A DNA stretch of 64,000 bases. Origin: Aristolochia californica (taxonomy: Eukaryota > Streptophyta > Magnoliopsida > Piperales > Aristolochiaceae). The notes beneath the pieces are model-generated. The model was given only the letters and a program-made list of their open reading frames with translations, was not told the DNA's origin and made no database searches. Below, in pieces: positions 33,730 through 45,851 of the stretch (the stretch's first letter is position 1; every line of letters begins with the position of its first letter). Made by a program: the position numbers and the translations under genes. Location of the stretch: the NCBI GenBank assembly GCA_029961685.1, contig JARWKL010000007.1, positions 6,034,708-6,098,707 of the forward strand, written 5' to 3'.

Positions 33730-36700
33730 ATGAAGTTGGTCCCTCTGTTTTTGACGTTAACTTCCATGTGTTCTTTAGTGGCATCAGATTATCAAGGTGC
33801 ACTATTTTTTGCACTCTATAGGATTCAAATTTTATCTTATGTCTAATTAGATATTCGGTATTTCATGTGTTGGGCTTGCATTGAAATTCCATTATGTATC
33901 ACTCATGATATTTAATTTGCTCATTGGTGCAACTTACGATAGGGCACATAAGAAAAGCCAGAGTACAAAACACTAAACTGGCATAGTTTCTGTAGCTTTG
34001 TGATTGGTGGGTGAAGTCATGCTGTACTGCTCAGTATTCATTGCATTGATTGAATCTTCTCTTTTTTGAGAGTTTTGTTCTGACTACAGTGAATTGCTTG
34101 AGTAATTCTGAATTGCCTTCTCAGGAGATGCTCTATACTCTTTGAAAATGTCACTAAAAGTTGGTCCTGATCAGCTCACAAATTGGAATCTGAACCTAGT
34201 TGACCCTTGCACTTGGACTTCGGTTCAATGTGTTGGTAGCACCGTTGTCTCACTGTGAGTTGTTAATATATATTTAGCTCTCCCTTTGTCTCCTTGCACC
34301 TGGTCTGTGTTCCAATAGCTTTATTTGTGGCAATCTATATGGCTTGTTTGCAGAATATTGTCTTCCATTCAGTGCTCTGGAACATTGTCACCCAGTATTG
34401 GAGTTCTCAGAAACCTTACTACACTGTACGTGAGGAATCTAAATATCATTTTTGTTTAACTTATTCAGACATGCTTTGTTTCATATAGTTTATCTTGGCA
34501 ATTACGGTGTGGGTGGAATAATTGATTTTATTCTGTAATTTATTATTATTATTATTTTTATTTTAAACTGGTGAAATGCTCATGCAGAATTTATCTGGGT
34601 GGCCTGAGATTATATGAGATTTCCAAGTTTAATCTATCTCCTCGCTTATCCAATACTTTGAGCATCTTCTTTATGTTTTTATTATTTTCATTTCAATTTA
34701 CTGGGCGACATCTAACTTTTTGATATCCATACTTTTACTTTTAACAGATAAAATTTTGCTCTCAACTGTTCAATTTTCAGTCAAATCTGTTTGTCATGCA
34801 GAGTGTTGCAAGGTAACAACATATCGGGTGAGATACCAAAAGAAATTGGAAATTTATCAAGTCTGACAAACTTGGATTTGGAGAATAATCACTTGAACGG
34901 GCAGATACCTGATTCACTTGGAAATCTGAGAAAACTTCAATTTCTGTATGCTGTTGTCATTTTAAAATCTAGGATTCTCTTTTCTGAAAGCTTTTTTTAT
35001 GTTTATATTTCGACAAATTGATTATACAACTACATATGCAGGGTTTTGAGCCAAAATGATCTCACTGGCAATATTCCCCAATCCTTGTCAAATCTTCATA
35101 ACTTGATCCACCTGTAAGTTTTCATGAGGGATGAAATTGAGAATTTCTGGTGTAGACCCACCTGGAACTTTCCTACTTTATTAATTTTTAGTTTACTGTG
35201 AATGATTTTTCTTCCGCTTCTTCGTGATTGTAAGTTTCTACATTGGCAGGCAGCTGGCTTATAATGGTCTCAGTGGTCTAGTGCCTGACCGCTTATTCCA
35301 GATTAACAAGTACAAGTATGGGTGGTTTTCTGAATTCACCTCCTCAACTATTTTCATTGAAGGGGTTGCTGTGGTTTCCTGATAGGAACCAGTTTCCTGG
35401 TTTATATGCATGGAACATGTTTATAGAATTTATGTGCCTGGGCTCATAGTCCAAGTAAACTGTCTTTAGAAGAACTGATAGGCCATTTGTTTAATGACCA
35501 AACTTCACAGCATTTCAATTGATTCTGTTTTGGGTTTCCGCATGAAGTTTTACAGGGAATAATTTGAACTGTGGTGCAAATTTCTCTCATCCTTGTGCCT
35601 CAAGAACTTCAGGTGCAGGTAATAATTGATGATATTCAAATAATGTCGTTGGAAAAATTTAAATATATTGTTCGGAGAAATATGTCCTTTAGAACCATTT
35701 GATCGTTCAATATTTTGATTTTATATCTTCATCATCATCTTCAGAGCTTTATGCCACAACATTTTTTGATTATATATGTCTTCTCTTTTCTTATACTTGT
35801 AGGTGGTTCAAAAAAGTCAAAGATTGGAATTGTCATTGGAACTATTGGTGGAGTCGTTGGCCTTCTCATCTGTGTTGGTGTGCTGTTTCTTCTGTTAAGG
35901 GATAGGCGTGGAGGCTACAAACGTGAAGTCTTTGTGGATGTTGCAGGTTGGTCCCTGATAATCAAATTAACAGAATATTTGGTTAATACTGTCACTATAA
36001 TTGTAGTACTTTAGGGAGCCCAAATCTTTCGTCTAAAAATGTGTGGCCAAATACTTTTTAACTTTTGCAATGCCTTCGAGATCATCCCCAATTAGTACAA
36101 TATCATCTGCATAGACTACCAAGATAACCTTTATAAAAAAAAAAAAAAAAAAGACTACCAAGATAACCACAATGGTCTTACTCTTGAGTAGGAACATAGA
36201 ATGGTCGCAATGACTTTTATAGAACCCAAACTGCATTACTATTGTACTGATCTTCTCGAACCACACCCGCTGACTCTGTTTAAGCCCATAAATAGCCTTC
36301 TATAGCTTATATACCTTCCCTGTCTCCCCCTGAGCAATATCCCTAGGAGATAGCACCATATAAACTTATTCATGTAAATCACCATACAAGTTGTTTTCCT
36401 TATCAAGTTGAAAGAGAGGTCATCCTCTATTAACTGCCACAAAGACCAAGATACATACCGATGTAAGTCTGGCCACAGGGGATAATGTCTCAAAAACATC
36501 AACAACGAAGGTCTGTGTATACTCCTTTGCCACCAACCGTGCCTTGTGTCATTCAATAGAGCCATCAACATTGTATTTTATGTTATAAACCCAACGACTG
36601 TGTTAGTGGATCACATAAATGCCATGTTTCCTGAGACATTAAGGCTCTCATTTCATCATCTATTGCATTTCCACTCAGGAGAACACAAAGCATCTTGCAC

Positions 36701-39700
36701 TAAACAAGGGATAGTAGAAGTAGACCAGGATATAATAAAATATTTACAGGATGGGACCAAAAAATCATTAAATATATATTTTGAGATGGGATGAGAAGTA
36801 CAAGACTTTGTTGTTTTGAAGACTAATAGGCAAGTCCAGATCTGACAGAACGGGACCTAAAGGCAAATAGGAAGACGGTTGATCAAGAGGAGAGGGCTTG
36901 GTAGTTGTATTTGCTAGAAGCATTGTTGGAGCGTGAGGACTTTGGTTGTAGACACAAAGAGGTGGAGAAGAACCTGATGAAGCTGGTACATCCAAAATAG
37001 CTATAGGAATTGGGCTTACCAAAGATGACTTAGTAGAAACAATAAATTCAACGATTGATGCCAAATATGGAGTATGCTCAAAGAAAATCATGTCAGCTGA
37101 CACAAATGTCAAAGTCATAATGTTTGTACTCTTTTTGCCGCAGAGAATATCCCAAAAAGATATATTTGATAGACCGAGGTGACAACTTCTCAACTATAGT
37201 CCCAAACAAGTGAACAAAACTAGTGCATCCTAAAACACAAGGAACAACATCAAACAATTTACAATTTGGTTTCAAAATCTGTAGAGGAACTTGACCATGC
37301 AAAATGAAAGAGAGCATGCGATTAATTAAGAAACAAAAAGTCAATATTGCATCCCCCCAAAACAACTTAGGTACATTCATGTGCAATAGTAATGTCTAAG
37401 TAACCTCAAGGTGTCTGTTTTTACGTTCAACCACCCCATTTTGTTGAAGAGTATAAGCACAGGACCTTTGATGGGTAATCCCATGTGAGTCACAAAACGA
37501 TGAGAATTTGTGATTAAGATATTCCAATCTATTATTAGTACGAAGCACATGCACACAAACGCCAAGTTCATTTTTTATTTTATTAAAAAATGGAATACAT
37601 CAAACACTTTGGACTTCTCCGTTAGGAGATACATCCAAGTTACTGTATTGGAATTATTGATAAACGATATAAAATACTTAAAACCAAATGAGCTAGGAGT
37701 TTGACACGGACACTTACATCAAAATGGACTAATTCAAACAATTTGGTGCTACGACTAGAACTAACTGGGAAACTTGCTTGATGATGCTTTCTCAGTTGAC
37801 AAGACTCGCAATTAAAAGAAATATTTGTTGGCAAAGAAGGGAAAGACCAATGCAATTTAACTGGTTATGGATGTTTGAAGCATAGATGCCATAAGTAGAA
37901 GGAATCAGTAATAGTAAGTACCACAACTTGAGAAACAAAAACATCATTCAACAGGTAGAGCCCTTCCCTTCTCATGTTCGGAACAAATCGTTCTCTTCGT
38001 TTTCAAGTCTTGAAAAATAGAAGTAGTAGGATAAAATCTTATTGAACAATTTAAAGACTTAGTAATATAACTTAAGGCCAAGAGATTGATTGGAAACTTT
38101 GGAGCAAACAAAATTGACTTTAAGGACATCTGTGTAGTATGAATGCTACCCTCTCCTTGAATGGGGGAGGTGGACCCATCAACTAAAGTAACTCGACGAT
38201 ATGAAGGAGATGAACTGATGGATTGAAATAAGGAAGGAGAGAATACCTGACATGCCGGTAGAGGCTTCTGAATCAATGATCCAATAAGGAGAATGCGATA
38301 CAGTCAATGCAGTCATACCTGTACTCGCCATCGTGGCATTTGCAGAGGATGAAGGTTGAGTCTCAACGGTCGGAGATGTAATTGACGGTTCAGTCAATTG
38401 ACCCAGTCGTTGTACTAACTACTGAATCTCTTCATAAAACCTAGTGTGCAAAGAGTCATTTTTCTATGATTATAGAATTGGCCTAGGTAGGTTTACCAAA
38501 TTTCTCCCAATATTTTTCGGAAATATTGTTTGACTTACCATAGTGAACATATTTCTGATCCTCCCCTATCGGTTTGGCCATGGCCATGGGTAGAGAAGGA
38601 GCAACCTCTGCCTCTGTTATTATTACCGCGAAATTGACTATTGGGCTTGCTAGTAGATGATTGGTGGTTAAGAGCAACTGCATCTGATAGACTTCCACCT
38701 GTGTCATGTTTATTCATTGTTGTGTTTTTGCCCGGAAACTCTATTAGAAATCTACTCTAAGGTGGTCACATTTTCATTAGCCAATAATTGGGCTTGGATG
38801 ACATCATACTCAGAGTCCAACCCATCTAGAAACCTGTTTACCTAAATATGATTCTCCTTCTTACAAATGTCCTCAACATTTGCAGTAAATGGATGAAAGG
38901 TGCTGAATTCTTGTAGCACCCCTCTCATCTCAATGAATAATCTATCATTGATCTACCACACTTCATATTAAAGTACCTCACATATAATTCATGTATTCGA
39001 GACAAATTACTTGCTTGAAATAAAATAGATTCCAAGGTAGTTCATATTGTCTTAAGCTGAACTACAACTCAAAATGTGGTTTCTAAATTGTACTCCATAC
39101 TTTTCACCAACCAGTTCATCACTAGATTGTTTTCTGCTACCTAGTCTTCTGTAATAGGTACACGGGGATCATCTGTTATGTATTTGGCATCCTTCTTGCC
39201 TCCAAATACATCAAAATTGACCTTGACCAATTCACGTAGTTTGATCCATTCAACGGGATCCTAGTTATCTAACTAGGTTGAGAGAAATTTTCATTTGAGC
39301 TTTCAGTTCTCCTTTTGACATCAACTTGTGTGTTGGATTCAGTCATTCAATACAATAAAGCATCCACAATTCAATGTAATAAAGCGTCAATTATAAAAAA
39401 TACTCGCCATCGTGGCATTTGCAGACATAAGCTAAGATAAAACATAATATTGTAAATGACCAAAATATCCTTGAACTGATATTTTATCAAGTTTATTTTG
39501 TAGCTGCTTTTATCTTCTACTTAATGTTTTTTGGATATTCAGGTGAAGATGATCGAAGGATAGGCTTTGGGCAGTTAAAAAGATTTGCATGGAGGGAATT
39601 ACAGTTGGCAACAGATAACTTCAATGAAAAAAATGTTCTCGGCCAGGGGGGATTTGGAAAGGTATACAAAGGAGTGCTTGCAGATGATACAAAAGTCGCA

Positions 39701-41247
39701 GTGAAAAGATTGACTGATTATGAGAGTCCTGGTGGAGAGGCAGCATTTCTTCGTGAAGTTGAGATGATTAGTGTAGCTGTTCACAAAAACCTTTTAAGGC
39801 TTATAGGTTTCTGCACAACTCCATCAGAACGACTTTTGGTTTACCCGTTCATGCAAAACCTCAGTGTTGCCTACCGTTTAAGAGGTCTGTTGGTCTTTGG
39901 ATGCTTATATTTGATCAAAGTTTCATGTTTGTGGTGGTGGGAACTATCAGCAGAAAGATACCATTGTATATTTTTACAATTTTGACTTCATTCAGCTTTC
40001 CATTTCAAGTTAGTACTCCATTGAGGGATGAATAGTGCTCTCCAATTAGTCAGATGTTTTTACTAGCCATTGGCTGGTTGTGAGTGTATAGTGTGCTTAT
40101 ATGTTGTTTTTATTAACCTGGAAGCTTACATGTTTCATTAACATGCCTGTTTCTGTCCCCAATCCAGAGATTAAACCTGGAGAGCTGGTTCTTGACTGGC
40201 ATACTCGAAAGCGAGTGGCTTTAGGCACAGCACGAGGCCTGGAGTACCTTCATGAACATTGCAACCCAAAAATCATCCATCGTGATGTTAAAGCTGCTAA
40301 TGTTTTGCTTGATGAAGATTTTGAAGCGGTTGTTGGGGACTTTGGCCTGGCCAAATTGGTGGATGTGCGAAAAACCAACGTGACCACTCAAGTTCGTGGG
40401 ACAATGGGACATATAGCTCCAGAATACTTATCTACCGGCAAGTCTTCGGAGAGAACTGATGTGTTTGGATATGGCATAATGCTTCTAGAACTAGTGACGG
40501 GTCAACGTGCGATTGACTTTTCGCGCTTGGAGGAAGAAGATGATGTCCTATTGCTTGACCATGTAGATTCTCTTATCATTGTGCTCTTATTTGAATTTGA
40601 TTTTAGTAATCTCCACGTGATACTGGAGACACTGAGGCATGGTGGTCTCATTTTGGGGTCTGGGTGTTTCTAGATTTTTGAGGTCTTAGGTGCGAGCCTC
40701 AGTGGGTAAGTGGCTATAAACCCATTTTAATAGGAAGGCCAGAAAAGAAACCTCCAAGTGATACCTATTGTGTCAAGATTGGGAATCCTTTCTGCTGCAA
40801 GTCTCTGTCCAAACAGTAAATACAAACTGGATTACTGTTACAAACCCTGGGATCTGGATTCTTTTAGTCAAGTGTCTGAAATTTGGATGACTGATTTGTC
40901 TCAATTTGATCCAATTTTGTACAATCGTACAGGTAAAGAAATTGGAGAGGGAGAAAAGATTGATTGCCATAGTAGACCGGAACCTGGATAGAAGTTTTGA
41001 TGGTGCTGAAGTGGAAATGATGATCCAAGTTGCTTTACTTTGCACCCAACCCTCACCAGAAGACCGCCCAACTATGTCAGAAGTTGTTCGAATGCTTGAA
41101 GGAGAGGGATTGGCAGAAAGGTGGGAAGAGTGGCAACAAGTTGAGGTGACCCGAAGACGAGAGTATGAGAGACTTCAGAGGAGATTTGATTGGGGAGAGA
41201 ATTCCATTTATAATCAAGATGCAATTGAATTATCAGGTGGAAGATAG
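33730..41247 (+). CDS. LRR receptor-like Ser/Thr kinase, LRR-II type (At5g10290/At5g65240-like)
   Basis: Eleven coding exons join in phase: 33730-33796, 34125-34254, 34354-34425, 34802-34945, 35042-35113, 35250-35315, 35548-35618, 35803-35946, 39543-39884, 40168-40562 and 40933-41247, giving 605 residues. Order: signal peptide ([19 protein letters not shown]), LRR N-cap with [10 protein letters not shown], about five 24-residue LRRs (one 72-bp exon each, or a 144-bp double), a short Cys-pair region, a TM helix ([21 protein letters not shown]), then the kinase domain. Kinase motifs are complete: [49 protein letters not shown]. It is an RD kinase at the plasma membrane. Subfamily II includes SERK/NIK/CIK co-receptors, so a co-receptor role is plausible. 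Intron 8 has grown to 3.6 kb by a copia insertion; splice sites remain good. Confidence 0.93.
36010..39430 (-). mobile_element. Degenerate Ty1/copia element inside the receptor kinase intron
   Basis: On the minus strand, pol segments appear in order toward lower coordinates: gag/zinc-knuckle-like debris (38.9-38.5 kb), protease (WIIDSEAST, Gly of DSGAS changed), integrase finger ([14 protein letters not shown] at about 37.8 kb), integrase/GKSP region (37.4-37.1 kb) and reverse transcriptase ([13 protein letters not shown] at about 36.1 kb). Many frameshifts and stops; the RNase H and LTRs were not found. It lies opposite to the host gene, within intron 8, so it is spliced out. Confidence 0.8.
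36113..36168 (+). mobile_element. Poly(A)-only insertion flanked by a 17-bp target duplication
   Basis: Identical 17-mers (AGACTACCAAGATAACC) at 36113-36129 and 36152-36168 flank a 22-base insert, TTTAT followed by a run of A. A long direct duplication and an A-tail are marks of LINE-driven retroposition; here almost nothing but the tail was inserted. It sits inside the reverse transcriptase part of the older copia copy. Confidence 0.7.
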
Positions 41248-42040
41248 TTGATGGCAGGTTTACAGAGTCCAAAACCAGGGGTTGTTTTTGTTGGTAACTT
41301 GATGATAGGGCAAAGCATCCTGGGGATACAGTTTTTGTTTTTTTTGTTTTGTTTCTGGGAGCAGAATTCTTATTAGCTTGTGATGTATGCTATGTTTTCT
41401 TCTTTGGATCCCCCATTACTCCTTGTTTCTTACAAAAAAATGTACACAGAACAGATCAATCATTAAATGTAATCATTTCTTGTATCCAAAACTGACTGCT
41501 AAAGAACCGGCTATACTTTCAGTTTTTTTTTTTTTCTTCTATCTTTTGGGTGCTCAAATTGACAAATAGGTTTATACCTTCTTTCTTTGTGTTTATGTTT
41601 ATGCCCATAGGTGGAGGGTCAGCTTCTATTGAGCGTCCATTTTTGCAGTTCAAGTTTGAATTGTTTGATTTTTCAAGCAGTAACATAAGTACTTTGTTGA
41701 ATCATTTGAATGAACTTCTATATCAAAACAACAAGAAGAATGCGGAAATAGAAGAACAAAAGAGCAGTTGGAGGTAGTGAATGCCCACATTTTCCCTCTT
41801 TACAATGTGTTTCATGAAGAAGATTACACGAGTAGGAAGAATTGCTGCAACTCTTTTGAAATTTCATCATCCCTTTGCTTCGTAAATTCCTTGAAGTGGC
41901 TGCAGAAACAGCTCAAGGGCATACGTTACTGTCTGGCGTTATCAGATTTTGACTCGTGAGTCCAACCCAACCTCGGTCTGGGTCGAATTCAAACCATGGT
42001 TACAGCTGGTTTTCACCCCTGATTCGGTTAACCCCTGATT
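41248..42040. other. 3' flank of the receptor kinase gene
   Basis: The 3' UTR probably ends near 41470. The following frames (41550-41960) have no family features. Confidence 0.4.
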
Positions 42041-42500
42041 GGGTCTATGCATGAGCAGTCAACTCTGCTGGTTCTGTTCCACTCTGCCACACGTGAAGTC
42101 TCGGACGTCTTCTTCAATCCCACCAAATACCACCTCCATTGCAGAACTACAAAGATTGTTCTCGTTTTTCTCATTCCGTTATTCTGTATTTAGCATGAGA
42201 CAGGCGACTTAAATTCATACCCCTTCGTTCAAGCAGGGTCAACAACTCGGAAGGTTTCAAGTTTCAACATTGATCAGAGACGTACCTCCTTTCTGCCTTG
42301 CTGTGCCCGTGATCATCCATGGCAGAGGCAACTTATAAATATCATCCCTTTCACTGCCCCCCCACAGTGAAGTTTGTTAAGAAGACGAGACAGAACCGAA
42401 CAAGGAGGAGAAGAACCGACCTGAAGAATCGGTGAAGAAACACAGAAGCCAAGTCGATCGATGCTCTAGCAAAAAAAAACAAAAAAACAAAAAAACAAAA
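42040..42500 (+). pseudogene. Small acidic-protein gene, copy 1: promoter kept, coding region lost
   Basis: Aligned with 42990-43400 it shares the ccacacgt.a.gtct block, ctccatt.cagaact, ggcagaggcaacttataaata (TATA box at 42334-42341), and the leader up to aagtcgatcgatgctctagc. The ATG has become AAG (42451-42453), and after codons for SIDALA the sequence turns into an A-rich run, so the rest of the protein is gone. A possible leftover reading SIDAGAPS lies near 42793-42820. Confidence 0.6.
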
Positions 42501-43292
42501 AACTAAACATATCTGATGTGAATGTTATGACGACGACCCTTGATAATTAGACGCGACTGTTAAGAAGTAATCTGATTAAAACTAATAACTCCAGTATTCT
42601 TTTCAATCTATATACCTGTTGGCACATGAATGCAGATTTTATTTTTATTTTCACCGCAAAAGATTTTTATTCCAAATCCCGTTGATCTCGATTTATTGTT
42701 TCGGGTACTAAAAAATCTAAATCTGAAAAAAAATACAGTAAATGCGAAAGTATCATCATCTTGCTCAGTCACTGGAGTCATCTCTCCTGCAATCTCAATC
42801 GACGCGGGTGCTCCCTCGTGTTATATGATGTCAGATCGTGAAGAGCAGCTGGTTCAATCAATTGGTCTGGTCTGATTTTGATAACAATGGCTAAAATGTA
42901 ACAAAGATTCTAAATCTAATACAATTTTAAATATTATATACATATGAAACTAATATTTACGAATTACCAGAGACCTGGTCTCCACGGGGGAAGACGACTT
43001 GATCAATATGGGTATTCTACTCGGCCACACGTAACGTCTCCTCTTCAAATAGTCGTCATCTACAATTCCACCGGCGACCTCACTCCATTACAGAACTGTA
43101 ATTGCAAAGATAGTGTAAGATTTTCTCATTCCATGATTCGTTTGTCATGTGATCAAAAGCACGTAGAATTTTCACCCCTTGTTCAAGCATGTACGGCCGG
43201 AATGGCAACAGGGTCAAAACTAGAAAGGTTTTAACATTCAGAGATGTTTTGCCACCCGTGATCATGATCCTTGGACCCTGGCGGAGGCAACT

Positions 43293-43300
43293 TATAAATA
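43293..43300 (+). promoter_or_regulatory. TATA box of small-gene copy 2
   Basis: TATAAATA lies 83 bp before the ATG. The same sequence occurs in copy 1 (42334-42341) and copy 4 (45581-45588) but is changed to cgtaaaca in copy 3 (44880-44887). Confidence 0.65.
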
Positions 43301-43382
43301 ACGTCAACCCCGATGGTGAATTCAGGGACGAAGACTCGCAGTTCGACAGAGTGAGAGGAAACGCAGAAGGAAGAAGAAGGCC

Positions 43383-43646
43383 ATGTCGATTGACGCTCCG
43401 GCAATGTGGGGGGCTGCTTACGTCGAGTGCGGGATCGATTTCGATGAGGTTGATGAGAGAGAGAAATACGTGGTTCCTCCCTATTTACTTGCTGATAAAG
43501 GATTGGATCATGAGGAAGATGAGACTGTTGGAAGTAGTACTTGTCTGGTGTACGATGATTTCAAAATGAAGCTGCTACTGATTGCCTGGGCCAAGAAGAT
43601 TGCAACTTGTGTAGCAGTGCAGCAACCCAAGAGACAGCAGCGTTGA
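43383..43646 (+). CDS. Small acidic protein, copy 2 (intact member of a local family)
   Basis: A single exon of 87 residues with TATA box and ATG in place. The N-terminus MSIDAPAMWGAAYVECGIDF is followed by an acidic Glu/Asp stretch, PPYLLA, a second acidic stretch and a C-terminal VYDDFKMKLLLIAWAKKIA. It shares these blocks with the copy at about 45 kb. No signal peptide, TM helix or known domain. I recognise it only as one of the small plant proteins of unknown function that begin with MSIEALAM-type sequences. Confidence 0.65.
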   Translation: MSIDAPAMWGAAYVECGIDFDEVDEREKYVVPPYLLADKGLDHEEDETVGSSTCLVYDDFKMKLLLIAWAKKIATCVAVQQPKRQQR

Positions 43647-43734
43647 TTTGTTATTGATCTCAATGTTGTCCTGTAAAGATTGTTTCGTCTTCATCTTTGT
43701 CTATTCAGTTTTTTCTTACTCCCGACGAATATTT

Positions 43735-44620
43735 TTTAAATTAGAAAATATCTTAAATCGATAATGAAAGGTGTTAAATGGATTATAATATTTTTAATTA
43801 GTTAATATATAATTATTTTATTACAATAATAGAAGGTAATGAAATGCGTAAGAAAAAATAAGATTTTAAAAAACTAAAATAATTTTAAATTAGAAAATAT
43901 CTTAAATTGATAATGAAATGTATTAATAGATTAGAATATATTTTTAATTATTTAATATATAAATTTTATTAAAATAAAATAGAACATAATGAAACACTTA
44001 CCGACAAATAAGAATTTTAAATTAAAAAATATTTTAAATCGATAATGAAAGTTGTTAAATTGATTAGAAGATTTTTTTAAAATTAATTAATATACAAATT
44101 TTATATTTTATTACAAGAACTAGATGGTAATAAATCGACAAATAAGTTTTTTAAAACTAAAATATTTTTTATAAAATTTTTAAATTAAAAAAATATCTTA
44201 AATAGATAATGAAAGGTGCTAAATGGATTAGAATATATTTTTAATTAATTAATATATAATTTATTATTATTATTATTATAAATAAAAAGGTAATGAAATT
44301 TTTACCATCAAATAAGATTTTTAAAACCTAAAATTAATTTTTATAAAATATTTTTTAAATTATAAAAGAACTTAAATTAATAAAGAAAGGAAAATAGGAG
44401 AATATTGTCATGCTGACATGGCGCGTCACTAGTGTGGCATGCTGATGCGACTGCCTATGCAGTAGATGGCATAGCATGTGGCGGATGACGTGGTAATACA
44501 CTAGCTGTCAAAAGCTGATGGGTTGCAGGGGACTTTTCAAGTGAACAGTTGACCGGTCAAATTTGGGTTTTTTTAAAATTAATTTTATTATTAGGTTATT
44601 TTCATAAATATTTTGTGAGA
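43735..44620. mobile_element. Fragment of the same Mutator-like family
   Basis: AT-rich units of about 150-170 bp (ttagaaaatatcttaaatcgataatgaaaggtg..) repeat about five times. Their complement resembles the AT-rich repeats inside the elements at 10.8-11.5 and 17.8-18.6 kb. The right end (44400-44600) is rich in tgacatggcg/gatgacgtgg motifs and carries ttgaccggtcaaattt followed by tttttttaaaatt, like the other elements' terminal repeats. No matching left TIR is seen, so it is truncated. It separates copies 2 and 3 of the small-gene family. Confidence 0.55.
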
Positions 44621-44745
44621 AGTGGTAGAGTAGGACCTGGACTCCGAGAATTCTGAAGAAACTCTTGTTGTAAGTAGATTAGGATTTCTGTAGTCTAATT
44701 AAAAAGTAATTGTAACTCTGCTGTTATTTAACCCCCTCTTGTGTA

Positions 44746-45243
44746 ATGAATGAAGAACTACAACGGTTTTGCCCTAGAATTCTTAACCTTCGTTCATGCA
44801 TGGCCAGCAGGAATGGCAGCGAGGCCAAAAACTTGGAGGCTCTTTCCGTGACCCATGATCATGCATGGCAGAGGCTACTCGTAAACAGCTTCAACCGCGA
44901 TAGTGAAATCAGGGACGGAGAGAACGCAGTTCGACAGGCTGAGAGGAAAGAGAAGAAACCAAGCAGGAACAAGGGAGCCGTGTCGATCGAGGCTCTGGCA
45001 ATGTCGGGGGCTGATTACGTTGAGTGCGGGATCGATTTCGATGAGCTTGATGAGCTAGAGGAGTACGTGGTTCCACCATATTTAATTGCGGGTGAAGGAT
45101 TGGACGAGCAAGACGATGGATCTAGTAGCAGAACTTTTCAGGTTTACGACGACGTCAAGATGAAGTTGCAGCTCAGTGCCTGGGCCAAGAATGTTGCGTC
45201 GTCTGCAACAGTGCAGCAGCCTAAGTTACCTAACTTACAGTAG
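44746..45243 (+). CDS. Small acidic protein, copy 3 (ancestral start and TATA lost, longer open frame)
   Basis: The conserved core begins at 44980, where copy 2 has ATG and this copy has GTG, and runs SIEALAMSGADYVECGIDFDE, then PPYLIAGEGLD, VYDDVKMKLQLSAWAKN and QQPKLPNLQ. The region that is leader in copy 2 is open here, so an ATG at 44746 would give 165 residues; an internal ATG at 45001 would give an 80-residue protein. The old TATA position reads cgtaaaca. Either it is silent, or a new upstream promoter now drives an N-terminally extended protein. The core itself has no lesion. Confidence 0.5.
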   Translation: MNEELQRFCPRILNLRSCMASRNGSEAKNLEALSVTHDHAWQRLLVNSFNRDSEIRDGENAVRQAERKEKKPSRNKGAVSIEALAMSGADYVECGIDFDELDELEEYVVPPYLIAGEGLDEQDDGSSSRTFQVYDDVKMKLQLSAWAKNVASSATVQQPKLPNLQ

Positions 45244-45671
45244 AGTTGATTTTTTTTTAAGGGGCGTCTTCAGCCTGGTTGAATTATTGATATGTTCTTG
45301 ATCTCAATATTGTTTCGTTAATAACTAAATCCATGGAATAAAAACCCACGAATTTCATCTCACTATGAATCTTCCTTCCTGCACGCACTTGAATGCAGAA
45401 TCCACTTTTTTTTTCACGAGAAAAGCTTTTGAATCCAACTCCTGTAATCTCCATTGTTTTTACTATTTTCCCTATGACAAACTTCACCTTTTAGGCTTTA
45501 TAAATATCCCCAAAAGTGGAAAAGACTAAAATCAGAACCCCGTGATCGCTGAAACTGTTCACGTTCGTAGAAGAGAGAGCTATAAATATCCCGGAATCAC
45601 CCACATAGAGATTCAGTAAAGCCGTCAACTAGGAAAGAGTAATTGTCTGACAGTTGATCGAAGCTCTGGCC

Positions 45672-45851
45672 ATGGCGGGCGCCGATTACCCAGAATGTAA
45701 TATCGAGTTTGAAGCGTCGGAGGTTGATGAAGGAGAGGCTGCTAGCTCGGGCCAAAGCTATTGCTTCTTTGAATCACACCTAGAAAGGACTGATAGAAAA
45801 GAAATTGCGTTTTCTCCTCCAATAAAAAATAAAAAAAATAAATTTAAATTA
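45672..45851 (+). pseudogene. Small acidic-protein gene, copy 4 (truncated/diverged)
   Basis: A TATA box (45581-45588) and a leader similar to the other copies precede ATG at 45672. The frame begins MAGADYPECNIEFEASEVDEGE, matching the family N-terminus minus the first few residues, then diverges; the PPYL and C-terminal AWAK blocks are absent, and it runs into A-rich sequence coding Lys and Asn. It may be a short diverged member or a 3'-truncated relic. Confidence 0.45.
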
